Assembly: GCA_003543235.1 (NCBI GenBank)
Contig: DPJA01000038.1
Span: 136,415-200,414, forward strand
DNA from: Lachnospiraceae bacterium
GTDB taxonomy: Bacteria; Bacillota; Clostridia; Lachnospirales; Anaerotignaceae
Length of the DNA: 64,000 bases
Direction: 5' to 3'
Under the pieces are notes generated by a model that made no database searches, had not been told where the DNA came from, and saw only the letters and a program-made list of their open reading frames with translations. Below are positions 10,089 through 18,242 of this stretch, in pieces (the stretch's first letter is position 1; each line of letters starts with the position of its first letter). The position numbers and the translations under genes were made by a program.

Positions 10089-10145
10089 TTTATAGTTATT
10101 AAAAACAAACACAATTGGTGCACTTTTATAGAATTTCGACTTTTT

Positions 10146-10187
10146 ACAAAAGAAAAGGCAATAAAAAGAAAAACTCTTTTCATTGCC
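10146..10187 (-). terminator. pyr-leader attenuator (intrinsic terminator)
   Basis: On the transcript strand GGCAATGAAAAG (10187-10176) pairs over 12 bp, with one G-U, with CTTTTTATTGCC (10168-10157). TTTTCTTTTGT follows. The ascending arm contains the TGA stop of the leader ORF (10182-10180), so a ribosome at the end of the leader would block the hairpin. A weaker competing hairpin (10182-10196) shares the same arm. Confidence 0.85.
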
Positions 10188-10314
10188 AATAACAATATTC
10201 AAAACCATTTGGAAAACCATTAGATGAAACGTAAAAACCGCAGTCCTTAAAAAATAAAGCACTTATCCCGCTGGGCAAAAAACAAATTTCTTTTGTGGCT
10301 GAAAGCTTCATCAT
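10180..10314 (-). CDS. 44-residue pyr-operon leader peptide
   Basis: A short ORF begins at tandem ATG codons (10314 and 10311) ten nt after a perfect AGGAGG (10330-10325). It ends with ...EYCYWQ and TGA inside the attenuator stem. The coding sequence is rich in U runs (TGTTTTTTG, TTATTTTTTAAG), including eight Phe codons, all TTT. It has no similarity to a functional protein that I recognise. By analogy with E. coli pyrL, close coupling of ribosome and polymerase when UTP is scarce would prevent termination. That mechanism is inferred; the ORF, ribosome site and overlap with the terminator are seen. Confidence 0.75.
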   Translation of the reverse strand: MMKLSATKEICFLPSGISALFFKDCGFYVSSNGFPNGFEYCYWQ

Positions 10315-10377
10315 ATCGTTCTATCCTCCTGTGTTTTATATAAAACAAATTGTAACTGTTTGTTTGCATTGTCAAAT

Positions 10378-10407
10378 ATTTTAGCATAAAATAGTGTTAT
10401 TTGTCAA
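10378..10407 (-). promoter_or_regulatory. probable sigma-A promoter of the pyr operon
   Basis: TTGACA (10407-10402), 18-nt spacer, TAAAAT (10383-10378) with an extended -10 (TGCTAAAAT). A second, weaker candidate (TTGACA at 10375-10370, 15-nt spacer, TACAAT at 10354-10349) lies just downstream. Both would transcribe the leader ORF. Confidence 0.65.
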
Positions 10408-10513
10408 TATAATTATAATACACATTTTCAACAAAATTATATTTAATTTCTTTTTTCTTTCAGCAGTATTTTATCATATATAGGTACTTTATTTCAACAA
10501 AGAAATGTAAAAG

Positions 10514-10542
10514 TTGCAATTTATTTATAAACTACATATAAT
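10514..10542 (+). promoter_or_regulatory. probable sigma-A promoter of prfC
   Basis: TTGCAA (10514-10519), 17-nt spacer, TATAAT (10537-10542), 66 nt before the prfC ATG. The rest of 10408-10513 is AT-rich and shows nothing else that I can identify. Confidence 0.6.
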
Positions 10543-10607
10543 AGTGCTTAGACTTTTAAATTTAAAGTGTTAATTATCATATTTATATAAAGGAAAGGAA
10601 TTAAACA

Positions 10608-12197
10608 ATGGCATTAAATACAAACTTAGAGGCAATTAACAAAAGACGAATATTCGGCATTATCTCTCATCCTGATGCTGGTAAAACAACCCTTACAGAA
10701 AAACTTCTTCTTCATGGTGGTGCAATACGTGAAGCCGGCACCGTAAAAGCAAGGCGTAATTCAAAATTTGCCACATCCGACTGGATGGAAATTGAAAAAC
10801 AGCGTGGTATCTCTGTAACATCATCTGTAATGCAGTTTGAATATCAAAACAAAATTGTATCCATAATGGATACCCCAGGTCATAACGACTTTGGCGAAGA
10901 TACTTACCGAATACTTACGTCGGTAGACAGTGCAGTTATGGTTATTGACGCCGCAAAAGGCGTTGAGGCACAGACCAAAAAGCTTTTTAAGGTTTGCAGT
11001 ATGCGTGGCATACCTATCTTTACCTTTATTAATAAGCTGGACAGGCAAGCTAAAGACCCTCTTGAAATTTTAGAGGACTTGGAAGAGGCTCTCGGGCTTC
11101 CATCTGTAAGCGTTACATGGCCAATAGGTAGCGGTCTTACTTTTCAGGGAATTTATGACCGCCTTAAAAACAAGGTATATATTTACCGTACCGATTATGT
11201 TATAGAATTAGGTGAAAAAGGAGTTTTTGGTGATGAACTAAATGACGTTATATCTCCAACCAACCTTGAAATTCTGAGAAATGAAATTGAACTTATAGAG
11301 GGTGCAGGTAACGAATTTGATATGAACCAGATATTAAAAGGAAAACTTTCCCCTGTATTTTTTGGTACAGCCCTTGTAGACTTTGGTGTTACTGCTTTCT
11401 TGGAACATTTCCTTGATATGAGCCCTGCCCCAGCTGCAAGGAAAACAACAACTGGAGAAGTTTCACCTACAGATGACTTTTTTAGTGGGTTTATTTTCAA
11501 AATTCAGGCAAATATGAATCCTGCCCACCGTGACCGACTTGCCTTTCTCCGTATTTGCAGCGGAACATTTGAGCGTGGAATGAACGTAACTCTTTCACGC
11601 ACAGGTAAACAGTTTAAACTTAGCCAAAGCACAATGCTTATGGCAAATGAACGTGAAACTGTAGATACGGCTGTAGCTGGAGATATTATCGGTATTTATG
11701 ACTCTGGAAATTATCAAATTGGTGATACTCTTACAACCTGCAAGGACAAGCTTTTTTTCGAGCCACTGCCTACCTTTCCGCCCGAACTTTTTATGCGTGT
11801 AAGACCTATTAATTCCCTTAAAGCAAAACATTTTCAAAAGGGAGTTCAACAGCTTGCACAGGAGGGTGCAATACAGGTTTACACAAACGATTATAATGAG
11901 ATTGTACTTGGTGCAGTTGGTGTACTTCAGTTTGAGGTATTTGAGTATCGCCTTAAAAACGAATATAACTGTGATATTCGCATGGAAAGCCTTAATTTCA
12001 GCGTTGTACGTTGGGTTAAAACGGATAACCCTTCTAGCCTTAAACAGTACGAAAACGCACGTACTATGATAGTATATGACCACTTTATGCGTCCATTATT
12101 ATTATTTGCTAACCAGTATACACTGAACACCTTTGCCGAAAGAAATGAAGACGTTGTTCTGGTTGAAGCACTTGATGTTGAAAGCGAGCTTAACTAA
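10608..12197 (+). CDS. prfC: peptide chain release factor 3
   Basis: Translational GTPase that recycles RF1/RF2 after termination. The G1 loop is SHPDAGKTT (about residues 20-28), G3 is DTPGHNDFGED, and G4 is NKLD. The RF3-type domain II and C-terminal domain follow. The 529-residue length is normal. RF3 also differs from EF-G by the RRIFGIISHPDAGKTT opening seen here. An AAAGGAAAGG ribosome site precedes the ATG. The DUF523 gene starts 2 nt after its stop, so the two are likely co-transcribed. Confidence 0.95.
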   Translation: MALNTNLEAINKRRIFGIISHPDAGKTTLTEKLLLHGGAIREAGTVKARRNSKFATSDWMEIEKQRGISVTSSVMQFEYQNKIVSIMDTPGHNDFGEDTYRILTSVDSAVMVIDAAKGVEAQTKKLFKVCSMRGIPIFTFINKLDRQAKDPLEILEDLEEALGLPSVSVTWPIGSGLTFQGIYDRLKNKVYIYRTDYVIELGEKGVFGDELNDVISPTNLEILRNEIELIEGAGNEFDMNQILKGKLSPVFFGTALVDFGVTAFLEHFLDMSPAPAARKTTTGEVSPTDDFFSGFIFKIQANMNPAHRDRLAFLRICSGTFERGMNVTLSRTGKQFKLSQSTMLMANERETVDTAVAGDIIGIYDSGNYQIGDTLTTCKDKLFFEPLPTFPPELFMRVRPINSLKAKHFQKGVQQLAQEGAIQVYTNDYNEIVLGAVGVLQFEVFEYRLKNEYNCDIRMESLNFSVVRWVKTDNPSSLKQYENARTMIVYDHFMRPLLLFANQYTLNTFAERNEDVVLVEALDVESELN

Positions 12198-12199
12198 TT

Positions 12200-12616
12200 A
12201 TGAATATATTGGTAAGTGCCTGCCTTGTTGGCATAGGCTGTAAATATAACTGTGAAATTAAAGAATACCCCAATATAACTGCCTTGCTTGACAGACACAC
12301 AGTTATTCCAGTGTGTCCCGAACAGCTTGGTGGCTTACCAACACCACGTAAACCGTTAGAAATTAAAGGAAATAATGTTGTAGACTCTAGCGGGGAAATT
12401 CATACGCAAGAATTTGAAAAAGGTGCAAATGAGGTATTAAAAATTGCTAAGATGGTAGGGGCACAGCTTGTTGTACTTAAAAGCAATAGCCCCTCCTGTG
12501 GAATAGGAAAAATATATGACGGTACCTTCAGTTCTACATTAATTGATGGCAACGGAATAACCGCCAACCTATTAAAGAAAAATGGTTTTACACTTAAAAC
12601 TGAGAAGGATATTTAA
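12200..12616 (+). CDS. DUF523 family protein (TudS-like)
   Basis: Cytoplasmic 138-residue protein of the DUF523 family. Three conserved cysteines are visible: SACLVG (C8), VCPEQLGG (C39) and SPSCG (C100). Some DUF523 members (TudS) are [4Fe-4S] enzymes that remove sulfur from thiouracil, using three cysteine ligands; whether this one does so is inference. It follows prfC by 2 nt, a spacing that implies one transcript, and lies near the pyrimidine operon, though on the other strand. Confidence 0.8.
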   Translation: MNILVSACLVGIGCKYNCEIKEYPNITALLDRHTVIPVCPEQLGGLPTPRKPLEIKGNNVVDSSGEIHTQEFEKGANEVLKIAKMVGAQLVVLKSNSPSCGIGKIYDGTFSSTLIDGNGITANLLKKNGFTLKTEKDI

Positions 12617-12670
12617 AACACAACAACAAAAACACCTTCAATTTTCAAAATATGTATATAAATTTAATTC

Positions 12671-12710
12671 AAAGAAGTAAACCATGCGAAAAATGTGGAT
12701 TTACTTCTTT
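12671..12710. terminator. bidirectional intrinsic terminator
   Basis: AAAGAAGTAAA (12671-12681) pairs with TTTACTTCTTT (12700-12710), with an inner CCA/TGG pair; a long T run follows on the plus strand. It ends the prfC transcript and overlaps the stop codon of the convergent DedA gene. Confidence 0.75.
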
Positions 12711-13294
12711 TTTTTGTTTATCCAAATAATTCCTATAAGCATAAGCACAATAAGGCTAATTCCAACTTTGTTGTTTTCAAATAATATAGTTATTTGCTCC
12801 CAATGTTCCCCCATAAAATATCCAAGGGAAATAAGAAATGTGTTCCAAATCAATGCTCCCGCTGCCGAAAATCCCAAAAAAGTTAGATAATTCATTTTTG
12901 CCATGCCTGCAGGAAATGATATGTAGGTGCGTACTATTGGCATAAGTCTGCCAAAAAAAACTGACTGTTTGCCTGCATTTATGAAATAATTTTCGGCTTT
13001 GTTTATGCCTTGACCTATGGAAGAAAAACGCTTTACAAATATTTTGTCCATTACCCCACGTCCAAATCTGCCTGCACCGTAGCAAAAACTGCACCCTACC
13101 ACGCCACCAATTGTGCTAGACAATACTGCCAATGGTAGGTTAAGCCTGCCCATGTATACTGAATATCCTATAAATGGAAGTAAAAGTTCACTTGAAACGG
13201 GAAAACACGCATATTCCAACCCAGTTGTTCCCAAAATACCCCAATATCCCAAATTGTTAATTATTCCAGTTAAATACAAAATAAAATCAGCCAT
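12701..13294 (-). CDS. DedA family membrane protein
   Basis: Polytopic membrane protein of 197 residues with the DedA/SNARE-associated signature FGRLMPIVRTYISFPAGMA at about residues 117-135. The family is linked to polyprenyl-phosphate or phospholipid translocation and membrane homeostasis; the substrate here cannot be told. Several hydrophobic helices are visible, with a lysine-rich cytoplasmic tail (NKKKK). It stands alone on the minus strand between comM and the convergent prfC unit. Confidence 0.88.
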   Translation of the reverse strand: MADFILYLTGIINNLGYWGILGTTGLEYACFPVSSELLLPFIGYSVYMGRLNLPLAVLSSTIGGVVGCSFCYGAGRFGRGVMDKIFVKRFSSIGQGINKAENYFINAGKQSVFFGRLMPIVRTYISFPAGMAKMNYLTFLGFSAAGALIWNTFLISLGYFMGEHWEQITILFENNKVGISLIVLMLIGIIWINKKKK

Positions 13295-13340
13295 CAGAAC
13301 ACCTCCAATACAATAAGGTATGCTAAATGACTGATTATCT

Positions 13341-14873
13341 TTACATTAAATATTTTCTATCCAGACTTCGGTATTGTATAACCTCTGCCAAATGCCTTGC
13401 GGTAATATTTTCACTTTGGTCCAGGTCTGCAACTGTACGTGCCATTTTCAATATTTTGTGGTAACCACGGGCACTTAAATTAAGCCTATCGAAAGCTGCT
13501 TTTAAAAGTGCTTGTTCCTTCTGTCCCAATACACAGTACCTTTCTATCAATGGTGCTGTAAGCTGACTGTTAAACTGAATGTTGTCATCCTTGTATCGTT
13601 CCAGTTGCAGCTTGTGTGCCTGTATAACCCTATTTTTAATTTCTGCCGATGACTCCTGTCTTTCACTACTATTTAAATCATCATACTTTATAGCACTTGC
13701 CTCAACCTGAATATCTATTCTATCCAGCAATGGACCACTTATTTTACTTGTATACTTAATTATTTCATTTTGGGTACAATGACACTTGTCACCATCACCA
13801 AGGTATCCGCATGGACACGGATTCATTGCCGCCAAAAGCATAAAGTCTGCAGGATATGTAACCGTTCCGTTAACCCTAGATATTGTAACATCACCATCTT
13901 CAAGGGGCTGACGCATAATTTCAAGGGCATTTCTTGCAAATTCCGGCAGTTCATCTAAAAACAATACACCTTTATTGGCAAGGGAAATTTCACCAGGTTT
14001 TGGAATACGACCGCCACCTGTAAGAGCCGATGCCGAAATAGTGTGATGTGGTGACCTAAACGGGCGTTTATTTATAAGTGCACTTTTGTTTGAAAGCAAA
14101 CCTGAAACGCTGTAAATTTTAGTAATTTCCACACATTCATCAAAGGTTAAATCAGGCATTATTGATGGCATTCGCTTTGCAAGCATTGTTTTACCAGAGC
14201 CTGGAGGGCCAACCATAAGAATGTTGTGATACCCGGCTGCTGCAATTTCCATGGCACGTTTCACATTTTCTTGTCCCTTAACATCAGCAAAATCTAATAT
14301 ATCCTTACTGTCATCGCTGCAAAATATTTGCTCTATATTAACACAGTATGGCTCAAGATTTTTTTGTCCATTAAGGTGGTCGCAAAGCTGTTTAAGATTT
14401 TCAACTGCATATATCTTTGCACCCTGTACCAAAGATGCCTCATCTGCATTGTCTTTTGGTACAATAAACTTCGTAATTCCACTTTTAAAAGCACTGTAAA
14501 CCATAGGCAAAACACCGTTTACACCATTTACCGACCCATCAAGTGATAACTCCCCTGTTATCATAGTATCTGCAACACTTTCAGCCGATATTATTCCACT
14601 GCAAGTTAAAATTCCCACTGCAATAGGCAAGTCAAAACAAGGCCCTTCTTTTTTCATGTCCGCAGGAGCAAGGTTAACTGTTATTCGCTTTACCGGAAAC
14701 TGAAACTCGCTGTTTTTTATGGCAGTGCGTACTCTTTCACGGGATTCTTTAACCGCAGAGTCTGGCAAACCAACCAAATCTATAGCTGGCAGACCGTTGC
14801 TTACATCAACTTCTACCCCAACCAAAAATCCGTCAACTCCTATTATTCCACAGCTAGTTATTTTGGAAAGCAT
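13341..14873 (-). CDS. YifB/ComM-type Mg-chelatase-like AAA+ ATPase
   Basis: About 510 residues: an N-terminal ChlI-like (Lon S5-like) region (MLSKITSCGIIGVDG...VNLAPAD), a central AAA+ module with Walker A GPPGSGKT and Walker B LFLDELPEF, and a C-terminal Mg-chelatase domain. ComM, the studied relative, is a hexameric helicase that aids branch migration during natural transformation; a DNA-processing role here is by family only. The frame extends to 14897, but AAGGAG 7 nt before the ATG at 14873 fixes the start. A four-cysteine cluster (CPCGYLGDGDKCHC) sits near residue 355, as in the family. Confidence 0.9.
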   Translation of the reverse strand: MLSKITSCGIIGVDGFLVGVEVDVSNGLPAIDLVGLPDSAVKESRERVRTAIKNSEFQFPVKRITVNLAPADMKKEGPCFDLPIAVGILTCSGIISAESVADTMITGELSLDGSVNGVNGVLPMVYSAFKSGITKFIVPKDNADEASLVQGAKIYAVENLKQLCDHLNGQKNLEPYCVNIEQIFCSDDSKDILDFADVKGQENVKRAMEIAAAGYHNILMVGPPGSGKTMLAKRMPSIMPDLTFDECVEITKIYSVSGLLSNKSALINKRPFRSPHHTISASALTGGGRIPKPGEISLANKGVLFLDELPEFARNALEIMRQPLEDGDVTISRVNGTVTYPADFMLLAAMNPCPCGYLGDGDKCHCTQNEIIKYTSKISGPLLDRIDIQVEASAIKYDDLNSSERQESSAEIKNRVIQAHKLQLERYKDDNIQFNSQLTAPLIERYCVLGQKEQALLKAAFDRLNLSARGYHKILKMARTVADLDQSENITARHLAEVIQYRSLDRKYLM

Positions 14874-14943
14874 ATTAAAACTCCTTCTTTTGTACATATC
14901 ATCTTATCACTTGCTAAAAGTTTACCATCTTTCTTCATAAAGT

Positions 14944-17331
14944 TCAAAGCTTTTTGTTTAATTCCGTACCCTTGTAGTAATATTGCAAAATTTTTACATA
15001 GCTTAATCCGCTATCGGCCATACCTTTAACCCCATTTTGACTCATTCCAACGCCGTGACCATTGCCACCGCCTATAAACGTAATTCCGCTTATAAAACCA
15101 TTTGCATCGTTTGTTACCTCCATTGTAAAAAATGCACTTGGCATAATAGCATAATTTGACATCTCTTTTCCATTATTAAGCACTGTCTTAACCGCTGAAC
15201 CGCTATAGCTTACTGGGCGAAGTACCGTTCTTATTACATATTCTGTTTTAAGCAGAACAGTTGCTTTTTCACCTACAAGGGAAAGCTCCATAATGTTTCC
15301 GCCTTCACCTCGTTTAACTACTGAAATTTTCTTTATTTTGCCTATGTTGCTTACACTTCTGCTTTTATAGCTACCGTCACCCTGCAATGTTTTTACTAAA
15401 AGTGGATGATTTTTCCAAGCAACTTCAATATTTTTATTTATTGCTGTTGATATTTCATCACCCGTCATTTTAATACTCCACCTATACCAGTTTACCCAAC
15501 TGTCATAGCACGATTTTTCTGATTTTTTTAAGAATTCAGCTATGTTTTCCTCATTGTTAAGAGGCTTTGTATAATCACAATGTGCCTTTAAATATTCTTT
15601 TGTTTCCGCCGGAAATACTTTCCCACCGTCTGCCGCCCAAACATCTCCACTTGATGCAAAGGTACCACATGATGTAGAAAAAAAGTTAGCACTAATAACT
15701 TCACCGTTGTAAGTAAGGCAAAGTCCCTCTGTTTCATCGGCTGATTTCTTTGAAGTTTCATTTGGCTCCACATTATTATAAACTTGGCACAAAACAGAAT
15801 CATCCACATTTGCACCATAGCTATGATATTTGTTAGCGTAATATTGATTATAGGCATAACTTCTTGCTGAAACTGCCTGAACCTTTGCTGCCTCAACTCC
15901 ATATAAAGTAGGCATTTCACTTGGCACAACTGCCGTAATATAAGTTTCCATATCAACTTCGTTCACAATAACAAAACCATCTTCACGTTTTTCAATTTCT
16001 ATAGTTCCTTTGTACTTTGGTATTTTATCCGACCAATTTCTTTCTATGGAATTAATCGAAATAGTTTCGCCATTTTTTTGCGGCGATATATAAATACGCT
16101 TTAACTCACCAAAGTAGTCGTTGCTATTTTCTGTTGTAATGTTAAGTTCAGTTACTTCAACTGTTCCTTTTGAGCATACTACTTTCATGGCATTTAAGGA
16201 ACTTAGGGATACTGTTGAATGAATATATCCCTGAAAATTTGTTGTTCCTATAACCGTACGTATTTTTTTGGGCGAAGTAGTTTTAGTTATAACTGCACCA
16301 CAAATAATACCGTTTTCACGATAAAAATCTGCAATATCACTTCCACATACAAGGGCTGAAATTCCTTTACATACAACTTGGTCTTTGTCTGTCACATCGT
16401 AAACCTTAAGCTTTTCATCTACAGAAATATCACCTGCATCTTCAAGGGATATTTTTTTATTATCTGCCAGCTTAATGGTGCTTCTAATATCGTTTTCGGC
16501 AAAAATGGCATTTATAATCTTTCCTTCTTTAATAGTTACTGTACCTATAGGCATAGGCACACTTTCTTCGCAATTCAACACACGGCATCCGCTTTCATAT
16601 ACAACACTGCACTCACTGCTATTTAACTTGCTAACATATGCGTTTTCAAAGCAAGCATCATTACTTACCAAATTCAAAATACCTACTATTTCATCCTCTT
16701 TTACCAAAACCTTTATAGTCTTGTCAACATAGGCATCCATTGCATAACCTTGATATTTAAGGACACCCTCACTTGTAGAGGTTATCCACGATGGCATATC
16801 TCCGTTTTCGGTAGTTGCAAATATACCTATAGTTTTTTCAGTCAGTTTAAGTTCCTCTAGCCTACCTTCAACTGCCTTTAAAAAGAACTTACACCACAGG
16901 CTATATGATATAGCTTTTTTCTTATCACTTTCGTTTACTTCAATCTTTTCATTAGAGATTTTGTTAATAAGCATCTGTGCCTGATATAAATTGAGTGGCT
17001 CATTTGGCATAAATCCTTCATCGCTGCCCTGCATATAACCCAAATAGCACACCCTATTTATGTATGGATAGTACCAATCCGTTTCTGCAACATCACTAAA
17101 ATTTATTTCGTTATCCATAGAAGTTATTTCGTCACAGTCGCTCATAGCAAGGGCAAGCATTTTTGCCGCAACTGCTCGAGAAACAGGTATATTTTCCCCC
17201 AAAGTATTGGTTGTTTCTTCATTCTGACCCTCGGTTATTATACTGCCTATTTCTTTTGACTCTTCTTTTTTTGTTGTGCATCCACTAGTTAAAAAGCACA
17301 TCATAACTAACAGAATGAATATTTTTTTCAC
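14944..17331 (-). CDS. lipoprotein with SLH-like region and SpoIID/LytB domain
   Basis: 795 residues. A lipobox (FLTSGC, C18) predicts an outer-surface lipoprotein. Residues about 50-130 resemble S-layer homology repeats (VSRAVAAKMLALA, then INFSDVAETDWYYPYINRV and GYMQGSDEGFMPNEPL). A long middle region is followed by a C-terminal SpoIID/LytB domain with the VPSEMP motif, whose glutamate is catalytic in SpoIID lytic transglycosylases, and the SCGTFASSGDVWA region. SpoIID proper is much shorter (about 340 residues) and lacks SLH repeats, so this is probably a cell-wall remodelling or germination-related relative rather than spoIID itself. Confidence 0.75.
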   Translation of the reverse strand: MKKIFILLVMMCFLTSGCTTKKEESKEIGSIITEGQNEETTNTLGENIPVSRAVAAKMLALAMSDCDEITSMDNEINFSDVAETDWYYPYINRVCYLGYMQGSDEGFMPNEPLNLYQAQMLINKISNEKIEVNESDKKKAISYSLWCKFFLKAVEGRLEELKLTEKTIGIFATTENGDMPSWITSTSEGVLKYQGYAMDAYVDKTIKVLVKEDEIVGILNLVSNDACFENAYVSKLNSSECSVVYESGCRVLNCEESVPMPIGTVTIKEGKIINAIFAENDIRSTIKLADNKKISLEDAGDISVDEKLKVYDVTDKDQVVCKGISALVCGSDIADFYRENGIICGAVITKTTSPKKIRTVIGTTNFQGYIHSTVSLSSLNAMKVVCSKGTVEVTELNITTENSNDYFGELKRIYISPQKNGETISINSIERNWSDKIPKYKGTIEIEKREDGFVIVNEVDMETYITAVVPSEMPTLYGVEAAKVQAVSARSYAYNQYYANKYHSYGANVDDSVLCQVYNNVEPNETSKKSADETEGLCLTYNGEVISANFFSTSCGTFASSGDVWAADGGKVFPAETKEYLKAHCDYTKPLNNEENIAEFLKKSEKSCYDSWVNWYRWSIKMTGDEISTAINKNIEVAWKNHPLLVKTLQGDGSYKSRSVSNIGKIKKISVVKRGEGGNIMELSLVGEKATVLLKTEYVIRTVLRPVSYSGSAVKTVLNNGKEMSNYAIMPSAFFTMEVTNDANGFISGITFIGGGNGHGVGMSQNGVKGMADSGLSYVKILQYYYKGTELNKKL

Positions 17332-17398
17332 AGATATCCCCTCCCCTAAAGGTTTGTACTATATCTATTTTATTTACTTTTAAATTTAATATAACAAA

Positions 17399-17425
17399 AA
17401 AGACGAGAAAATAATTCTCGTCTTT
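17399..17425 (-). terminator. intrinsic terminator after the 6S RNA
   Basis: 11-bp perfect stem (17399-17409 with 17415-17425). On the minus strand TTTTTTGTT follows. It lies directly 3' of the predicted 6S RNA and upstream of the SpoIID-domain gene. Confidence 0.8.
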
Positions 17426-17435
17426 AGTTTTACAA

Positions 17436-17628
17436 TATTGTAACCCAGAATGCCGTTCCTGCCTTTTGACACCTAGCTAACGCTAGGTGGGTATCCGCAA
17501 CCACTGATAATGCCTTCCCCCGCCCAAAGGGAATTATCTTGGGGCCTGACATATCAAGCAGTGTATGGGGTTCCCTTATAAAAAATGTAGGTTCAAAATA
17601 AACAAGTTGTCGAACATCCCAGGTTTTT
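17436..17628 (-). ncRNA. ssrS: probable 6S RNA
   Basis: A non-coding 190-nt stretch between lspA and the terminator folds as a rod. An 11-bp closing stem (17625-17615 with 17452-17442, including G-U pairs) encloses an open central region. The 3' side of that region contains a small perfect hairpin (ACCTAGC...GCTAGGT), and the distal arm pairs GGCCCC with GGGGG. This is the layout of 6S RNA, which binds sigma-A RNA polymerase in stationary phase. Several segments (e.g. TGAACCTACATTTTTTATAA, 20 nt) look like those I remember from clostridial 6S RNAs. No ORF fits. End points are approximate. Confidence 0.75.
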
Positions 17629-17630
17629 AT

Positions 17631-18089
17631 TTAATTTTTTTTACAAATGGATGAAATAAACATAATTGTCCCACCCAAAACCACAAAAACATCAGCTAAA
17701 TTAAATATAGGTGTATGCTTACATTTTATATATATAAAATCAGTAACGCAATTATTCCTAAAGCGGTCAATTAAATTACCTATTGAACCACCAATCATAA
17801 ACGCAAAACCAGTTTTAATGATTTTAATACCTTTAATAGGTAGCAAAAACATAAATATAAAAAAACTTATTGTAGCAATAACGCCTGTAATAATAGTTAT
17901 CTGTTTTGGGTAAGCACTGAAACTGCTATAGGAAATACCTGTATTTTTTTTATGCCAAAACATAATATTTGTATTTTTAATTTCACGCTTTTCTTCAAGT
18001 TCAAGGTTATCGCAAACAATTTTTTTTGTATATTGGTCTAAAGCTATTATTAAAAAAATAATTAATAAATATACCATGAAAACATTCAT
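17631..18089 (-). CDS. lspA: lipoprotein signal peptidase (signal peptidase II)
   Basis: 152-residue, four-helix membrane aspartyl protease that cleaves prolipoproteins. The catalytic aspartates lie in GGSIGNLIDR (D108) and FNLADV (D133), and the DQYTK motif near the N-terminus is present. The usual NxGAAFS segment is modified to NTGISYS, so it is a somewhat divergent member. A TGTTATAATG extended -10 lies about 25 nt upstream of the start. The probable 6S RNA begins immediately after its stop, so the RNA may be processed from, or start within, the lspA transcript. Confidence 0.88.
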   Translation of the reverse strand: MNVFMVYLLIIFLIIALDQYTKKIVCDNLELEEKREIKNTNIMFWHKKNTGISYSSFSAYPKQITIITGVIATISFFIFMFLLPIKGIKIIKTGFAFMIGGSIGNLIDRFRNNCVTDFIYIKCKHTPIFNLADVFVVLGGTIMFISSICKKN

Positions 18090-18164
18090 CCCTCAAACTT
18101 TTTTTGTAGACTCATTATAACACACAATTTAAAAAATTTAAACACTTTTGTAAAATTAATTTAC

Positions 18165-18193
18165 TTGTATAAACTTGGTAAAAGTATTATAAT
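18165..18193 (+). promoter_or_regulatory. probable sigma-A promoter of fba
   Basis: TTGTAT (18165-18170), 17-nt spacer, TATAAT (18188-18193), 50 nt before the aldolase ATG. Confidence 0.65.
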
Positions 18194-18242
18194 CTATATC
18201 GCGTAAACAAATTTAATACCCAAAACGAAAGGTGGTACTTTT

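Noticed and set aside
10044..10262. A 72-residue minus-strand ORF (starting MLYFLRTAV) across the pyrB leader
   Set aside because: It lacks a ribosome site, overlaps the leader ORF in another frame and runs through the terminator and pyrB start. The 10180-10314 ORF with AGGAGG is the better candidate.
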